NCBI GenBank assembly: GCA_027485695.1
Contig: JAIXQO010000003.1
Location: forward strand, 802,932 to 866,931
Origin: Pseudomonadota bacterium
GTDB lineage: Bacteria; Bdellovibrionota; UBA1018
Direction: 5' to 3'
Length of the DNA: 64,000 nucleotides
Below are positions 15,962 through 24,078 of this stretch, one piece after another. A program made the position numbers and the translations under genes. The notes below the pieces were generated by a model, which was not told where the DNA came from, made no database searches, and was given only the letters and a program-made list of their open reading frames with translations. Position 1 is the first letter of the stretch, and the number at the start of each line of letters is the position of its first letter.

Positions 15962-18037
15962 ATGAAACTCATCCAAAAAGAAATGATCGAAAAAATGAGC
16001 GCCGTGTCTTTGAAGAAAATCGCTTTTGCGACCGTGGGTCTGGCACTGGCTGCCTCTGGTTGTAAGCAAGATCCATATCCAGTGACCGGCACTGATCAGA
16101 AAAAACAAATCACGACGGAACAATTGGAGCCAATTCCATTCGACCCAGCGTATAGCGTGGATGTTCGCGAAGTGATCGAGTGCGAAGAAAACTCGGAATG
16201 CAAATTCACCATCGCGAGTCGCGTTCCCGAAGGTAAAACTCCAACGGTTCGCCTGAACGGTTTGCCAAGCGGTGCTACGTTCAATGCCGCAACGGGAGAA
16301 GTCAGCTACACCCCAGGGTTTGACGTCGTTGACTTGAACAAAGACATTCTCAAGCTCATGGAAACGTTCCCGGTCGAGGTGATGGTCTCGACCACAGAAG
16401 ATCCGATCACTGTTTACGCAAAAACGTTCAGTATCGTCGTTAAAAACATCAATCGTCCTCTCACGATCACGCCACAAGTGGCGAGCATCGTGGTGACGGA
16501 GAACACGGCTGGTACGCAAATCGTTGATATCAGCAGCCTAGACGTCCCGAACGGTCCATTCACGGCCATGCTCTCCGCGCAGCCAGCTGGCATGGTGGTT
16601 GAGCCGGTGGCAGGTTCGGCGACTCAATTCCAAATTCGTTATTCTCCATCACGCAAAGTCGTGACGGCCTCGGACAGTTTCGAAGGTGCTAAACGTGTGA
16701 AGCGTTTCGCTCCGAAATTGACGATCGCGATGGGTAACGGAAACTCCGTGACGAGCGCATTGACCTGGAAAGTGGTCGACGACCGCTTGCCTCCGGTCGT
16801 GCTCGCGCCAGTAGCCGTGAGCCAAGGTCCGATCGTGAGTTTCTCGATTCGTGCCGAAGATCCAAACGGAGAGTCGATTCCTGTGCTGCGTTCGAGCCCT
16901 CGCTCGGTACCATTCGGTCGATTCGCTCTGACCCAAGTGGAAACGGGCCGTCCAAATCGCTCCGTACAAGACACATTCCCATTCGCGGTTTACACCGCAA
17001 ACTGGGATCAAATTCGCTCGGAATCGATCGGTCAGACGGTTCCGCTGACGTTTCAAATCTGTACCTCCTCGGGTGGATACTATTGCGCAGACCACACGGT
17101 GACGGTCACGATCACGGGCAACACTCATGCAGCTCCGCTCGTCAATCGTGTTGAGTGGCCTCTGAGCAAAGTGGGCGCCCTCCGTGTCGGTGAAACCCTG
17201 CGCGTGCCTCTCCCGATTGCAGATGCGGAAGATGCAACTCGCAATCCGATCCGAGTTCAGATTCTGCCAGCAGAAATGGCTCAAGTCGTGAAGTGGAACA
17301 ATGGCCAGATTGAAATCACCCCGACTACAGAAGGTCTCGGTCAATTCACTCTGATTGCTAAGAGTGTCTACGAGCAGACGACGGTCGAAGGATTTCTCTT
17401 CGAAGCGCTTCCGGCCAGCTGGGAGTCTCTCGCGATCATTTCGGGCTATGGACCATCGGCTGAAACCCTGGCGTTGAAAACGCTCCTGGGTCGTGGCGAA
17501 GTATTGTCGGGCGTTTATCAAATGAGCCCGAACATGCTTCGTCTCCGCGACACAGTGATTGTGACGTCGGATGCTTTGACGACTCCGGACGCGCTCAAGA
17601 ATTTGGGACGTGTTCTCGGCGTGGCTAAGACGGTGATCTTCAACTCTCCGGAAATCAGCCGATCAAGCGAGCTGATGGCATCACTGGAGGCTGCAGGCGC
17701 TCGTTTGGGTAGCCGAATCACGGATTCCCTGGACCTTTACACGATGGATATCGATCCAAGCTCTCGATTGACGAGCCCGACGCTTTCTCCGGGCCTCAAA
17801 GGCAATACGACGAGTGTTTCGAAGAATCCCCAGCTTTTTGCTGAATCCGCGCCTGGTTCGACCTGCCAGCCGGTTCTTCGCCTCAAGAAGCGCCTTTTCT
17901 CCGAAGCCGTCGGCGTGAGCTGCCAGCAAACGAGTGGGCAAGAGCTGGTCGTGCTCGGATTTGAACTCATGGACCTCGAGACAGCTTCGGCCGATCGCCA
18001 GATCGCCAAGACCTGGATCGAGCAGTGGGTCCAGTAA
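15962..18037 (+). CDS. Large lipoprotein with Ig/cadherin-like repeats
   Basis: A 691-residue protein with GGGGA seven bases before the ATG and a lipoprotein signal ending ALAASGC (Cys34). Residues of about 60-160 and 290-490 contain putative Ig/cadherin-like modules: GLPSGATFNAATGEVSYTPG is the typical phrase of bacterial 'putative Ig' domains, and I-R-A-E-D-P-N-G and I-A-D-A-E-D resemble calcium-binding linker motifs. The C-terminal ~200 residues are different and unassigned. By position it is likely an outer-membrane-anchored, beta-rich structural or adhesive component of the machine encoded by the operon. Confidence 0.75.
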   Translation: MKLIQKEMIEKMSAVSLKKIAFATVGLALAASGCKQDPYPVTGTDQKKQITTEQLEPIPFDPAYSVDVREVIECEENSECKFTIASRVPEGKTPTVRLNGLPSGATFNAATGEVSYTPGFDVVDLNKDILKLMETFPVEVMVSTTEDPITVYAKTFSIVVKNINRPLTITPQVASIVVTENTAGTQIVDISSLDVPNGPFTAMLSAQPAGMVVEPVAGSATQFQIRYSPSRKVVTASDSFEGAKRVKRFAPKLTIAMGNGNSVTSALTWKVVDDRLPPVVLAPVAVSQGPIVSFSIRAEDPNGESIPVLRSSPRSVPFGRFALTQVETGRPNRSVQDTFPFAVYTANWDQIRSESIGQTVPLTFQICTSSGGYYCADHTVTVTITGNTHAAPLVNRVEWPLSKVGALRVGETLRVPLPIADAEDATRNPIRVQILPAEMAQVVKWNNGQIEITPTTEGLGQFTLIAKSVYEQTTVEGFLFEALPASWESLAIISGYGPSAETLALKTLLGRGEVLSGVYQMSPNMLRLRDTVIVTSDALTTPDALKNLGRVLGVAKTVIFNSPEISRSSELMASLEAAGARLGSRITDSLDLYTMDIDPSSRLTSPTLSPGLKGNTTSVSKNPQLFAESAPGSTCQPVLRLKKRLFSEAVGVSCQQTSGQELVVLGFELMDLETASADRQIAKTWIEQWVQ

Positions 18038-18078
18038 CCGAATCAAACCTGAAGAAAAGAAAAAGGACATCAGTACAA

Positions 18079-18792
18079 ATGGCAAAGAAGTCTATGACAT
18101 GGATTCTGAAGGTAACGGTTCTGGCACTTGCAATCGTTCCGGGCGCGGTTCGGGCAGAGGATGAGACACTGGAAAGCCGCTTGAATGAGCTCGAGCTTCC
18201 GTCGAACGTCGCCCCATCCGGTGTGACCCAAGAGAAGCTCTATTCTGTTCAAAGCCGTTATTCGAGCCTGAAGAAACGCAGCGAAGTCACCATCGGTTAC
18301 GCGAAGAACTTCACGGGATCGAGCTTCCTCGACATGACCCAAGTTGAAGGTGCTTATCGTTTCCATTTCAACGATCGTTGGAATGCGGCCCTTTCCGGTG
18401 CCTATGGTTTCAACTCGCTGACTTCGGGTGGCAAGCGCCTTTTGGCGGAAGACGGTATCCTTCCGGATGCTCCATTCGTGAAATCCCGTTTCGACGCTCT
18501 CGTCGGATATAATTTGTTTTACGGCAAGTTCCGCCTCTCGATGGACAAAGTTCTTTATTTCGATCAGTACGTCGCTTTTGGTCCGGGTTACATCACGACT
18601 CAATACGCCAGCTCCCCAGCTGCCGTCTTGGACGTGGGTTTCGTGTTCTGGATGGGACGTAATTTCAGCTTCCGGTTTGGCGTGAAAAACGACTTCTTCA
18701 AAGAAGAGTCGCTTCGTGAAACCAAAACAGCTCACCACGCTCTCGGTCACTTGAGCGTCGGCTACGCATTTGGCAGCGGGGAGCGTCTCTAA
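18079..18792 (+). CDS. Outer-membrane beta-barrel protein (GltA/GltB/GltH-like role)
   Basis: The frame opens at 18025 inside the previous gene; the ATG at 18079 gives a proper signal peptide (AKKSMTWILKVTVLALAIVPGAVRA) and 237 residues. The mature protein shows alternating hydrophobic/polar strands with aromatic ends (VTIGYAKNF, YRFHFNDRWNAALSGAYGF, FRFGVKNDF) and finishes LSVGYAFGSGERL, typical of an OmpW/OMP_b-brl-like eight-strand barrel. The stop overlaps the next start (TAATG). Small barrels are the outer-membrane part of Glt complexes, which fits its place here. Confidence 0.75.
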   Translation: MAKKSMTWILKVTVLALAIVPGAVRAEDETLESRLNELELPSNVAPSGVTQEKLYSVQSRYSSLKKRSEVTIGYAKNFTGSSFLDMTQVEGAYRFHFNDRWNAALSGAYGFNSLTSGGKRLLAEDGILPDAPFVKSRFDALVGYNLFYGKFRLSMDKVLYFDQYVAFGPGYITTQYASSPAAVLDVGFVFWMGRNFSFRFGVKNDFFKEESLRETKTAHHALGHLSVGYAFGSGERL

Positions 18793-20453
18793 TGGGCAAA
18801 ATCAATTCACTCTTTTCGATCAGCCTCGCTTCGTGCCTGGCCGTATCGACGGGACTGTCGGCGCAAGCTGCTGATTCCGCGTCGGACGCACTCCTCAAGG
18901 CATTGGGGGCTTCCAACGCTCCTGCTGCAAACGATGGTTCAGCTCCGACGGCCGCGTTGGCGGACATCCGCCTGTCGAATTCCGTTGCCCGTCAGCTTTT
19001 CGCTGATTGGAGTTCTTTGCCGCGAAACGCGACGGGAAACAGCGCTGAACTCAATCGCTGGGTTCAATCGTTCTTCGCTGATCAATACGAAGGATTCGCG
19101 CACCTCTGGGGCGTGATGGAAGACAAAATTCCCGCGCAACTCCAGAACTCGCTTCGCGCCGCCTATCTTTATTCGCTTCATGAGTTGAACGTTCCGCAAA
19201 CGTTCTTTGACGAGTGGATGCAAGCGCTGCGTTCGCCAGGGTTCGTCGCTCATCGCGCTTCCGGCGCGCTGGAAGAGGCGCTCGGTACAGGTTTCGATGC
19301 CTGGTTCCTGCGTTCGGGAATCCAAGTTTCCAGTGAACAAGAATCTGTGATCCGGGCCATCGGTGTTTCGCGTAGCCCGATCTTCCTGAGCCTGAACGCA
19401 TCCCTGATGCGCCGCAAAGGTGATCAGGCAGGTGAGCTGCTCTCCAAGCTTCCATTGAATTCGCCTTTTCGCCCATGGCTCGCGCAAACGGTTGCAGTCG
19501 GCCAAGCGAAGAAAGCCGACCTCGCTGGAGCTGCTCGCACACTCAAAATGTTCTATGAGCCTTGGTTGCAAGCGACCAAGGACCCTCGCAAATTGGCTCT
19601 CCACTACATGGAAGTCGCGCGTTTGCTCTATCAAGCCGGCGCAATCGAGGGTGCTATCGCGTACTACGAAAAAGTTCCGAACGGGATTCCAGAGTACCTG
19701 ACAGCTCGCGAAGAGTTGACCTGGTGCTGGTTGCGTCTCGGTCAGAGCGAGAAGCTTCGCGGAAATCTCGAGACGCTGACCTCCAAGGTTCTGGCGGATC
19801 AATTCCAGCCAGAAGCTTACCTGGTTCGTTCGATCTCGAATCTCAAGCTCTGCTATTACGACGAAGTCGAGAAAGATTTTCGCGCATTCATCGGTGTGAA
19901 CCGGGAATGGGCGAAGAAAATCGACGTCGCACTTCAGTCGGGAGATACCCCGACGCCTCGAACGGTCGACATCTACAGCGAAGCTGCTATCGCATCATTG
20001 GGCGCTCGCCAGACTGAGCTCGCAGTTTTGCAAGGGCTCTCCGAGCGCAGTATCTCGGCGACCATTCCTGCAGTCGGACCCCAGAAACACTGGGGCACGG
20101 GCATCACCCGTATTTCTTCCCACATCGAAGGCGCCAAAAAGCGTAAGAGCGATGAGTTCCGTCGTCAGTGGAAAAATGATCGCATCACGCTGAATGAAGC
20201 CATTCGTAAAATGCAATTCGTCAAAGTCGAGCTCTTGAGCCAAGTCTCCGAGCTCGCCGCAATGAGCGAAGGCAAAGGCGATGCGATTCAGACTTCGGCG
20301 TCTGCGGCATCGAACACCGTCGTGGTGTCCAGCGAACAGAAAAATCAAATGGCCAAAGAAGGCGATATGGTTTTCCCATTCGATGGCACGCTTTGGGCGG
20401 ATGAAATGTTCAAGCTCAAGGCCATTTCCAAAGGCCGTTGCATCGGCCAATAA
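18792..20453 (+). CDS. Exported TPR-like protein (GltC-like role)
   Basis: A 553-residue protein with a signal peptide (GKINSLFSISLASCLAVSTG...AQA) followed by about 500 helix-rich residues with several TPR-like pairs (HYMEVARLLYQAGAIEGAIA, REELTWCWLRLGQSEKLRGN, AYLVRSISNLKLCYYDEVEK). The C-terminal ~90 residues carry a long charged helix (KKRKSDEFRRQWKNDR, KMQFVKVELLSQVSELAAM). It starts on the stop of the beta-barrel gene and ends 12 bases before the VWA lipoprotein gene. Its location between barrel and CglB-like lipoprotein suggests a periplasmic connector; function is inferred. Confidence 0.75.
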   Translation: MGKINSLFSISLASCLAVSTGLSAQAADSASDALLKALGASNAPAANDGSAPTAALADIRLSNSVARQLFADWSSLPRNATGNSAELNRWVQSFFADQYEGFAHLWGVMEDKIPAQLQNSLRAAYLYSLHELNVPQTFFDEWMQALRSPGFVAHRASGALEEALGTGFDAWFLRSGIQVSSEQESVIRAIGVSRSPIFLSLNASLMRRKGDQAGELLSKLPLNSPFRPWLAQTVAVGQAKKADLAGAARTLKMFYEPWLQATKDPRKLALHYMEVARLLYQAGAIEGAIAYYEKVPNGIPEYLTAREELTWCWLRLGQSEKLRGNLETLTSKVLADQFQPEAYLVRSISNLKLCYYDEVEKDFRAFIGVNREWAKKIDVALQSGDTPTPRTVDIYSEAAIASLGARQTELAVLQGLSERSISATIPAVGPQKHWGTGITRISSHIEGAKKRKSDEFRRQWKNDRITLNEAIRKMQFVKVELLSQVSELAAMSEGKGDAIQTSASAASNTVVVSSEQKNQMAKEGDMVFPFDGTLWADEMFKLKAISKGRCIGQ

Positions 20454-20465
20454 GGAGAATCCGTC

Positions 20466-21452
20466 ATGACGATGAATCTAAAAAATCGAATTTGGCTAGC
20501 TGCACTTCCCCTGGTCGTTGCACTGGGTTGTGGCAAAGACGACAAGTTCGTCTACTACTCTGAGCAGCAAGATAATTTCATCAGTCAAAAGCCGATGATT
20601 CGCGAAGTGCTCGGTGCTTCGGGAGTCAGCGTTCTTTGGGTGATTGATAACAGCGGTAGTATGAGCGAGGAACAGCAGCGGGTGATCGACAATACCCAGC
20701 TATTCATGCGCGAGTTCACCCAAAACCGGATTGACTGGAAAATGGGCCTCATCTCCACGGACGAGTCCGAAGCACCGTATATCGGTTTCGGTACGAACAA
20801 GTTCGATTGGAGAACCGCGGATCCGGTGACCACGTTCCAATCGGCTGTGGGTCGATTGGGTACCGGTGGATCTGGTACCGAGAAGGCCTACGAGCCGATT
20901 ATCAAAGCAATTCGTAGCGACCCGACTTTTCTGACCTCTGGACAACCACTTGCCATTATCGTGGTATCGGATGAAGAAGAACAAAGTTCATTGACGACAC
21001 CTGCATTCTTTGCAGAACTTGCAAAACTCACAGGCCCAAAAGATCTCTATTTATATGCGGTCTACGAGGGATCAGATCTCGGTTGTGTCGGTTCTTCGAT
21101 GAAGTATGCGGGTAGCAAGTACGAGCAGTTTGTCTTGGGTGCAAAAGTAGGCCGCGCCTATTCAATTTGCTCCACCGATTTCGGAACGCCACTTGCCGAA
21201 ATCGGCAAAGAGATCGCTCAGAGCGTCAGCCGCTCGAAGATCTTCCTCACACATCGACCCAAGGTTGACACGATTCAGATCAAGTACAAGGGCACGGTTC
21301 TGCCCCCCGGTGAGAAGAGCCAAGGTGGGTATTGGTACTACGATTACGGCTTGAATGCGGTGGTTTTCTACACGCTCGAGTTTTCGACGGACCTGAGCGA
21401 CTCCGTCAACTTGACCTACGAAAAAGCCGGCGGTCTGGCGCCTAAGAAATAA
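20466..21452 (+). CDS. VWA-domain lipoprotein, CglB-like adhesin
   Basis: A 328-residue lipoprotein: signal ending VVALGC (Cys22), preceded by a strong AAGGAG Shine-Dalgarno. A von Willebrand A domain follows with an intact metal-ion-dependent adhesion site: Asp61-x-Ser63-x-Ser65 in WVIDNSGSMSEEQ, a Thr in GTGGSGTEKA, and Asp in VVSDEEEQS. After the VWA fold about 80 residues form a beta-rich C-terminal part. In Myxococcus the VWA lipoprotein CglB is the surface adhesin of the gliding apparatus; the operon context here supports that role. Direct identity to CglB cannot be measured by eye, and many Bdellovibrionota and myxobacterial VWA lipoproteins exist. Confidence 0.8.
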   Translation: MTMNLKNRIWLAALPLVVALGCGKDDKFVYYSEQQDNFISQKPMIREVLGASGVSVLWVIDNSGSMSEEQQRVIDNTQLFMREFTQNRIDWKMGLISTDESEAPYIGFGTNKFDWRTADPVTTFQSAVGRLGTGGSGTEKAYEPIIKAIRSDPTFLTSGQPLAIIVVSDEEEQSSLTTPAFFAELAKLTGPKDLYLYAVYEGSDLGCVGSSMKYAGSKYEQFVLGAKVGRAYSICSTDFGTPLAEIGKEIAQSVSRSKIFLTHRPKVDTIQIKYKGTVLPPGEKSQGGYWYYDYGLNAVVFYTLEFSTDLSDSVNLTYEKAGGLAPKK

Positions 21453-21465
21453 GGGTGTGATCGGA

Positions 21466-21900
21466 ATGAAACCAATCAATCAGATGGCGTTTGTGGGTTT
21501 GGTTTGTGCGGCACTCGGAGTCAGCGCTCCGGTGCTCGCAAACGACGTGAAGGTGACTTCGGACTCGGCGAGAGCCGGCAGTGAAGACGTATGGGATGTC
21601 TGGGAAATTGAGTCGGAATCTCCTCATCCGCCTGGACACTCGGTTGACCTCTGGTGGGAGTTTTATTCTCAGGGAGCAAAAGCGATCAAAGTTTACTTTG
21701 AAAAAGTAGACACAGAGAGTTGTTGTGATGCTGTCGGAGTATACAACGGTATGAGCGTTGAAAAATCCGTATATAAAGGCGCACTGAACGGCTTTTGGAG
21801 CGACGCTGTTGAAGGGGAAATGTTGCGAGTTCGATACACCTCAGACTCCTCCGTTGATTCTTATGGCTTTAAGATCACTCAAATGGCTGTCCGATACTAG
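21466..21900 (+). CDS. Secreted single CUB-like domain protein 1
   Basis: The frame can start at a GTG at 21457; the ATG at 21466 gives 144 residues with signal peptide MKPINQMAFVGLVCAALGVSA...VLA. The ~115-residue mature part matches the pattern of a CUB domain: AKAIKVYFEKVD, DAVGVYNG, a variable loop, then EGEMLRVRYTSDSSVDSYGFKI. It is clearly paralogous to the next gene (shared WWE, A-[KR]-A-I-K, NGFWS, S-x-YGF positions). CUB modules are mainly known from animals, with fewer bacterial examples. Placement straight after the VWA lipoprotein suggests a surface partner. Confidence 0.72.
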   Translation: MKPINQMAFVGLVCAALGVSAPVLANDVKVTSDSARAGSEDVWDVWEIESESPHPPGHSVDLWWEFYSQGAKAIKVYFEKVDTESCCDAVGVYNGMSVEKSVYKGALNGFWSDAVEGEMLRVRYTSDSSVDSYGFKITQMAVRY

Positions 21901-21920
21901 AATTTGAAAACAGGATTAGA

Positions 21921-22352
21921 ATGAAATCTTCGTGGCAGTTTTGGATGCTTTCTCTTGGGCTCTTGGTGGGGGGTGGGTTGGTTTCTGCCACTCAGGCATC
22001 CGCTCAAGAGTCGGTGTTCGTGGGAATGGACGGCGATTGGGAAGTGTACGATCTTCTCGGTGTTGAATCCGATCACAGCTATGCCCATAAGAGCAGCATC
22101 TGGTGGGAAGTCGCTCACTATGGTGCACGCGCCATCAAGCTTCATTTCAAGAAATTCGAAATGGCCGATGCAGGTGACACGGTCACACTTTATGACGGCC
22201 AACAGGTTTCCATTCAAACCTTCAAAGGCAAAAATCCGAATGGTTTTTGGTCACCAGAAGTCCCTGGCGAGCGGGTTTTGCTCTATTTTACGACCAATAG
22301 CTTTTCTTCGGCCTATGGTTTCCAAGTCGATCAAGTGTCTATTCTTCGTTGA
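21921..22352 (+). CDS. Secreted single CUB-like domain protein 2
   Basis: A 143-residue protein with a signal peptide (KSSWQFWMLSLGLLVGGGLVSATQASA) and one CUB-like domain (IWWEVAHYGARAIKLHFKKF, DTVTLYDGQQ, GERVLLYFTTN, SSAYGFQVDQV). It lacks cysteines in the mature part, so it has none of the disulphides usual in animal CUB domains. It is the last gene of the operon: the gap before it is 20 bases and a bidirectional terminator follows at 22370-22407. Function unknown; duplication with the preceding gene is evident. Confidence 0.72.
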   Translation: MKSSWQFWMLSLGLLVGGGLVSATQASAQESVFVGMDGDWEVYDLLGVESDHSYAHKSSIWWEVAHYGARAIKLHFKKFEMADAGDTVTLYDGQQVSIQTFKGKNPNGFWSPEVPGERVLLYFTTNSFSSAYGFQVDQVSILR

Positions 22353-22369
22353 TTGGTTTGACTGTTGAT

Positions 22370-22407
22370 AAAAAAAAGCCCCGGACTATCAGGTCCAGGG
22401 CTTTTTT
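22370..22407. terminator. Bidirectional terminator between the motility-like operon and rdgB
   Basis: AAAAAAGCCC-CGGAC pairs with GTCC-AGGGCTTTTTT around a short loop (one bulge). Poly-A on the left and poly-T on the right let it end both the plus-strand operon and the convergent rdgB. Confidence 0.88.
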
Positions 22408-22427
22408 GTTTTCGTTGCCTGAATCGT

Positions 22428-23069
22428 TCAAGGTTTAGCGATTTGGATGCCGAGCTCTTTTACTTTTTTCATGAGTGCTTCGAGCGCGACCGCGCGGTGG
22501 GAGATCTTGTTTTTTTCCGTCTCGGTCATTTCTGCAAACGTCCGTGTTTCGCCGTGAGGGACGAACACCGGATCATAACCAAAACCATTTTTTCCGGATG
22601 GCACATTCGCGATCGTGCCTCGCAAGCGGCCTTCGGCTGAAATGAGTACGCCTTCGACAACAAGCGATAGGTGACAGACGAATTCCGCATGCCTGCTCGT
22701 TTGATTGGCAAGTGCTTGGAGGAGCTTGCTCATATTCGCTTCGTCCTGGGCAAGAGGCGATGGATATCCCGGGAGCTCGGCATATCGGCGGGAGTGAACG
22801 CCGGGTTTTCCATCCAGGACCGCAACTTCCAGTCCGGAGTCATCTGCCAGAGCCGGGTAGTGGCAGCCATGGTTGACCAGGCGAGCCTTGGCGGCTGAAT
22901 TTTCAGCATAAGTGGAATAAATCTCGGCCGCACCGATTTTAGCGGGGTTTCTCAGAACACCCTCGGGCGAGACGATTTCGAACTCGGGATACTTGGCAAA
23001 AAGCGCCCGCATTTCGAGGAGTTTATGACCGTTCATTGAGGCAAAAATAATCTCGTTCGTCTTACGCAT
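22428..23069 (-). CDS. rdgB: XTP/dITP pyrophosphatase (RdgB/HAM1)
   Basis: House-cleaning nucleotide pyrophosphatase that hydrolyses dITP, XTP and ITP to the monophosphates in the cytoplasm. The 213 residues carry the family hallmarks in order: FASMNGHKLLEM near the N-terminus, YAENSAAKA (variant of the common T-x-x-E-N-A), PALADDSGLEV with the catalytic acidic pair, RYAELPG, GFGYDPVF, and SHRA close to the C-terminus. Length is normal. It stands alone, converging on the large plus-strand operon across a shared terminator. Confidence 0.95.
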   Translation of the reverse strand: MRKTNEIIFASMNGHKLLEMRALFAKYPEFEIVSPEGVLRNPAKIGAAEIYSTYAENSAAKARLVNHGCHYPALADDSGLEVAVLDGKPGVHSRRYAELPGYPSPLAQDEANMSKLLQALANQTSRHAEFVCHLSLVVEGVLISAEGRLRGTIANVPSGKNGFGYDPVFVPHGETRTFAEMTETEKNKISHRAVALEALMKKVKELGIQIAKP

Positions 23070-23193
23070 AGGACAAAATTAGCAGACGAGCCAGGGTCGG
23101 TCGAGCACATATCTCAGTGGCTCGCGGCCTAGCCGGCGGTTGTGTCCTCCGAGCGTTGCTCTCGGACCCGCGCGTAGCGCGGTTTCTATGCTT

Positions 23194-23279
23194 CTGACCA
23201 ATAAAACTCCTGCTTCGTTAGTGTCCGAGCCCTGGATGGGTGGATAGGACACGTAAGAAGTAGGAGTTTTATTGGTCAG
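23194..23279. repeat. 86-bp long inverted repeat (perfect or wobble-paired stem)
   Basis: Arms 23194-23216 and 23257-23279 are complementary over 23 bases with a single G/T difference that would pair as G-U in RNA. The loop holds a further GTGTCC (23221-23226) / GGACAC (23247-23252) pair. The right arm overlaps the stop codon of the lipoprotein gene at 23276-23989. There is no T run, so it is not a classic terminator; it may be a REP/MITE-like palindrome or an RNA structure at the message end. Confidence 0.85.
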
Positions 23280-23989
23280 CGGTATTCCATGACGAGCCTC
23301 ACCCGTTCCAGTTTTTCGATTTCAGGCACGGTCAGGAGTCCCGTCAAAACGAATGGGTCCAGGATTGAGTGAATCAGAGCGTAGTCCGCTTCGGCGCAGA
23401 CGGAAGCGTCCTGGTAGCATGCCGAGAAAAAGTTCGTGAGAGCTTCCGTGCAATCGGTCGTCGCGGTGGCGGCCGTCCAAGAGTATTCCATCCCGTAGTC
23501 CAGGCGGAGGAAGCCGCGGGTCTGATAGCCGTTCCGGGTGCCTGGGCTTGCATTCAATCCCCCCTGACGGGTGACGTCTTCCGTCAGGCGGCAACCACTG
23601 ACGACAACGTTTGCGGCTGATGAATAAAATACGGCCATCGACTGGGCATTTGCGTTCACCGAGAAACCTCGGTCGGTGCTGGAGACGTTTCGTATACTGG
23701 CGGTGCCTTTGATCGGATCTTCGAAATAGAACAGGATCGGATCGCTCATGACTTGGACGACTTCTTTGTAGGCGTAGGTGAATGGGATCGAGGCGACTTT
23801 TTCGGGGTCGCCTTTCAGTTTGACGGTCGCTTTTACGCTCTGAAGCGCGGTCGCATATTGCCCGGAGAGGGTGTCGTACCCGTAGAGCTGTGTGCTCTGT
23901 TCATTCTTCACGCGGCAGGCGGAGAACGAGAGGGCTAAACCCGTGATCATGACCAATCTGATTCCAACGGTAGTAAAACGGTTCATCAC
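23276..23989 (-). CDS. Putative lipoprotein of unknown function
   Basis: A 237-residue protein with an N-terminal signal (MMNRFTTVGIRLVMITGLALS) ending FSAC at Cys25. The Phe at -3 is unusual for a lipobox, so lipidation is likely but not certain. The remainder has four more cysteines, a polar beta-rich first half (ATVKLKGDPEKVASIPFTYAY) and a helical end (DYALIHSILDPFVLTGLLTV, EIEKLERVRLVMEYR). No family recognised. The stop codon lies inside the right arm of the 86-bp inverted repeat. Confidence 0.7.
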   Translation of the reverse strand: MMNRFTTVGIRLVMITGLALSFSACRVKNEQSTQLYGYDTLSGQYATALQSVKATVKLKGDPEKVASIPFTYAYKEVVQVMSDPILFYFEDPIKGTASIRNVSSTDRGFSVNANAQSMAVFYSSAANVVVSGCRLTEDVTRQGGLNASPGTRNGYQTRGFLRLDYGMEYSWTAATATTDCTEALTNFFSACYQDASVCAEADYALIHSILDPFVLTGLLTVPEIEKLERVRLVMEYR

Positions 23990-24078
23990 CTCATGGATCG
24001 GCTGAGATCCTCGGGCTTTAGATGAGAAAAAATTTCCGAGCTAGGTTGCAAGGTCGGACGGGGTATCCGTCAGGGAAT

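Noticed and set aside
22365..22640. Plus-strand frame beyond the CUB-like genes
   Set aside because: It runs through a strong terminator and antisense to the conserved C-terminus of rdgB.
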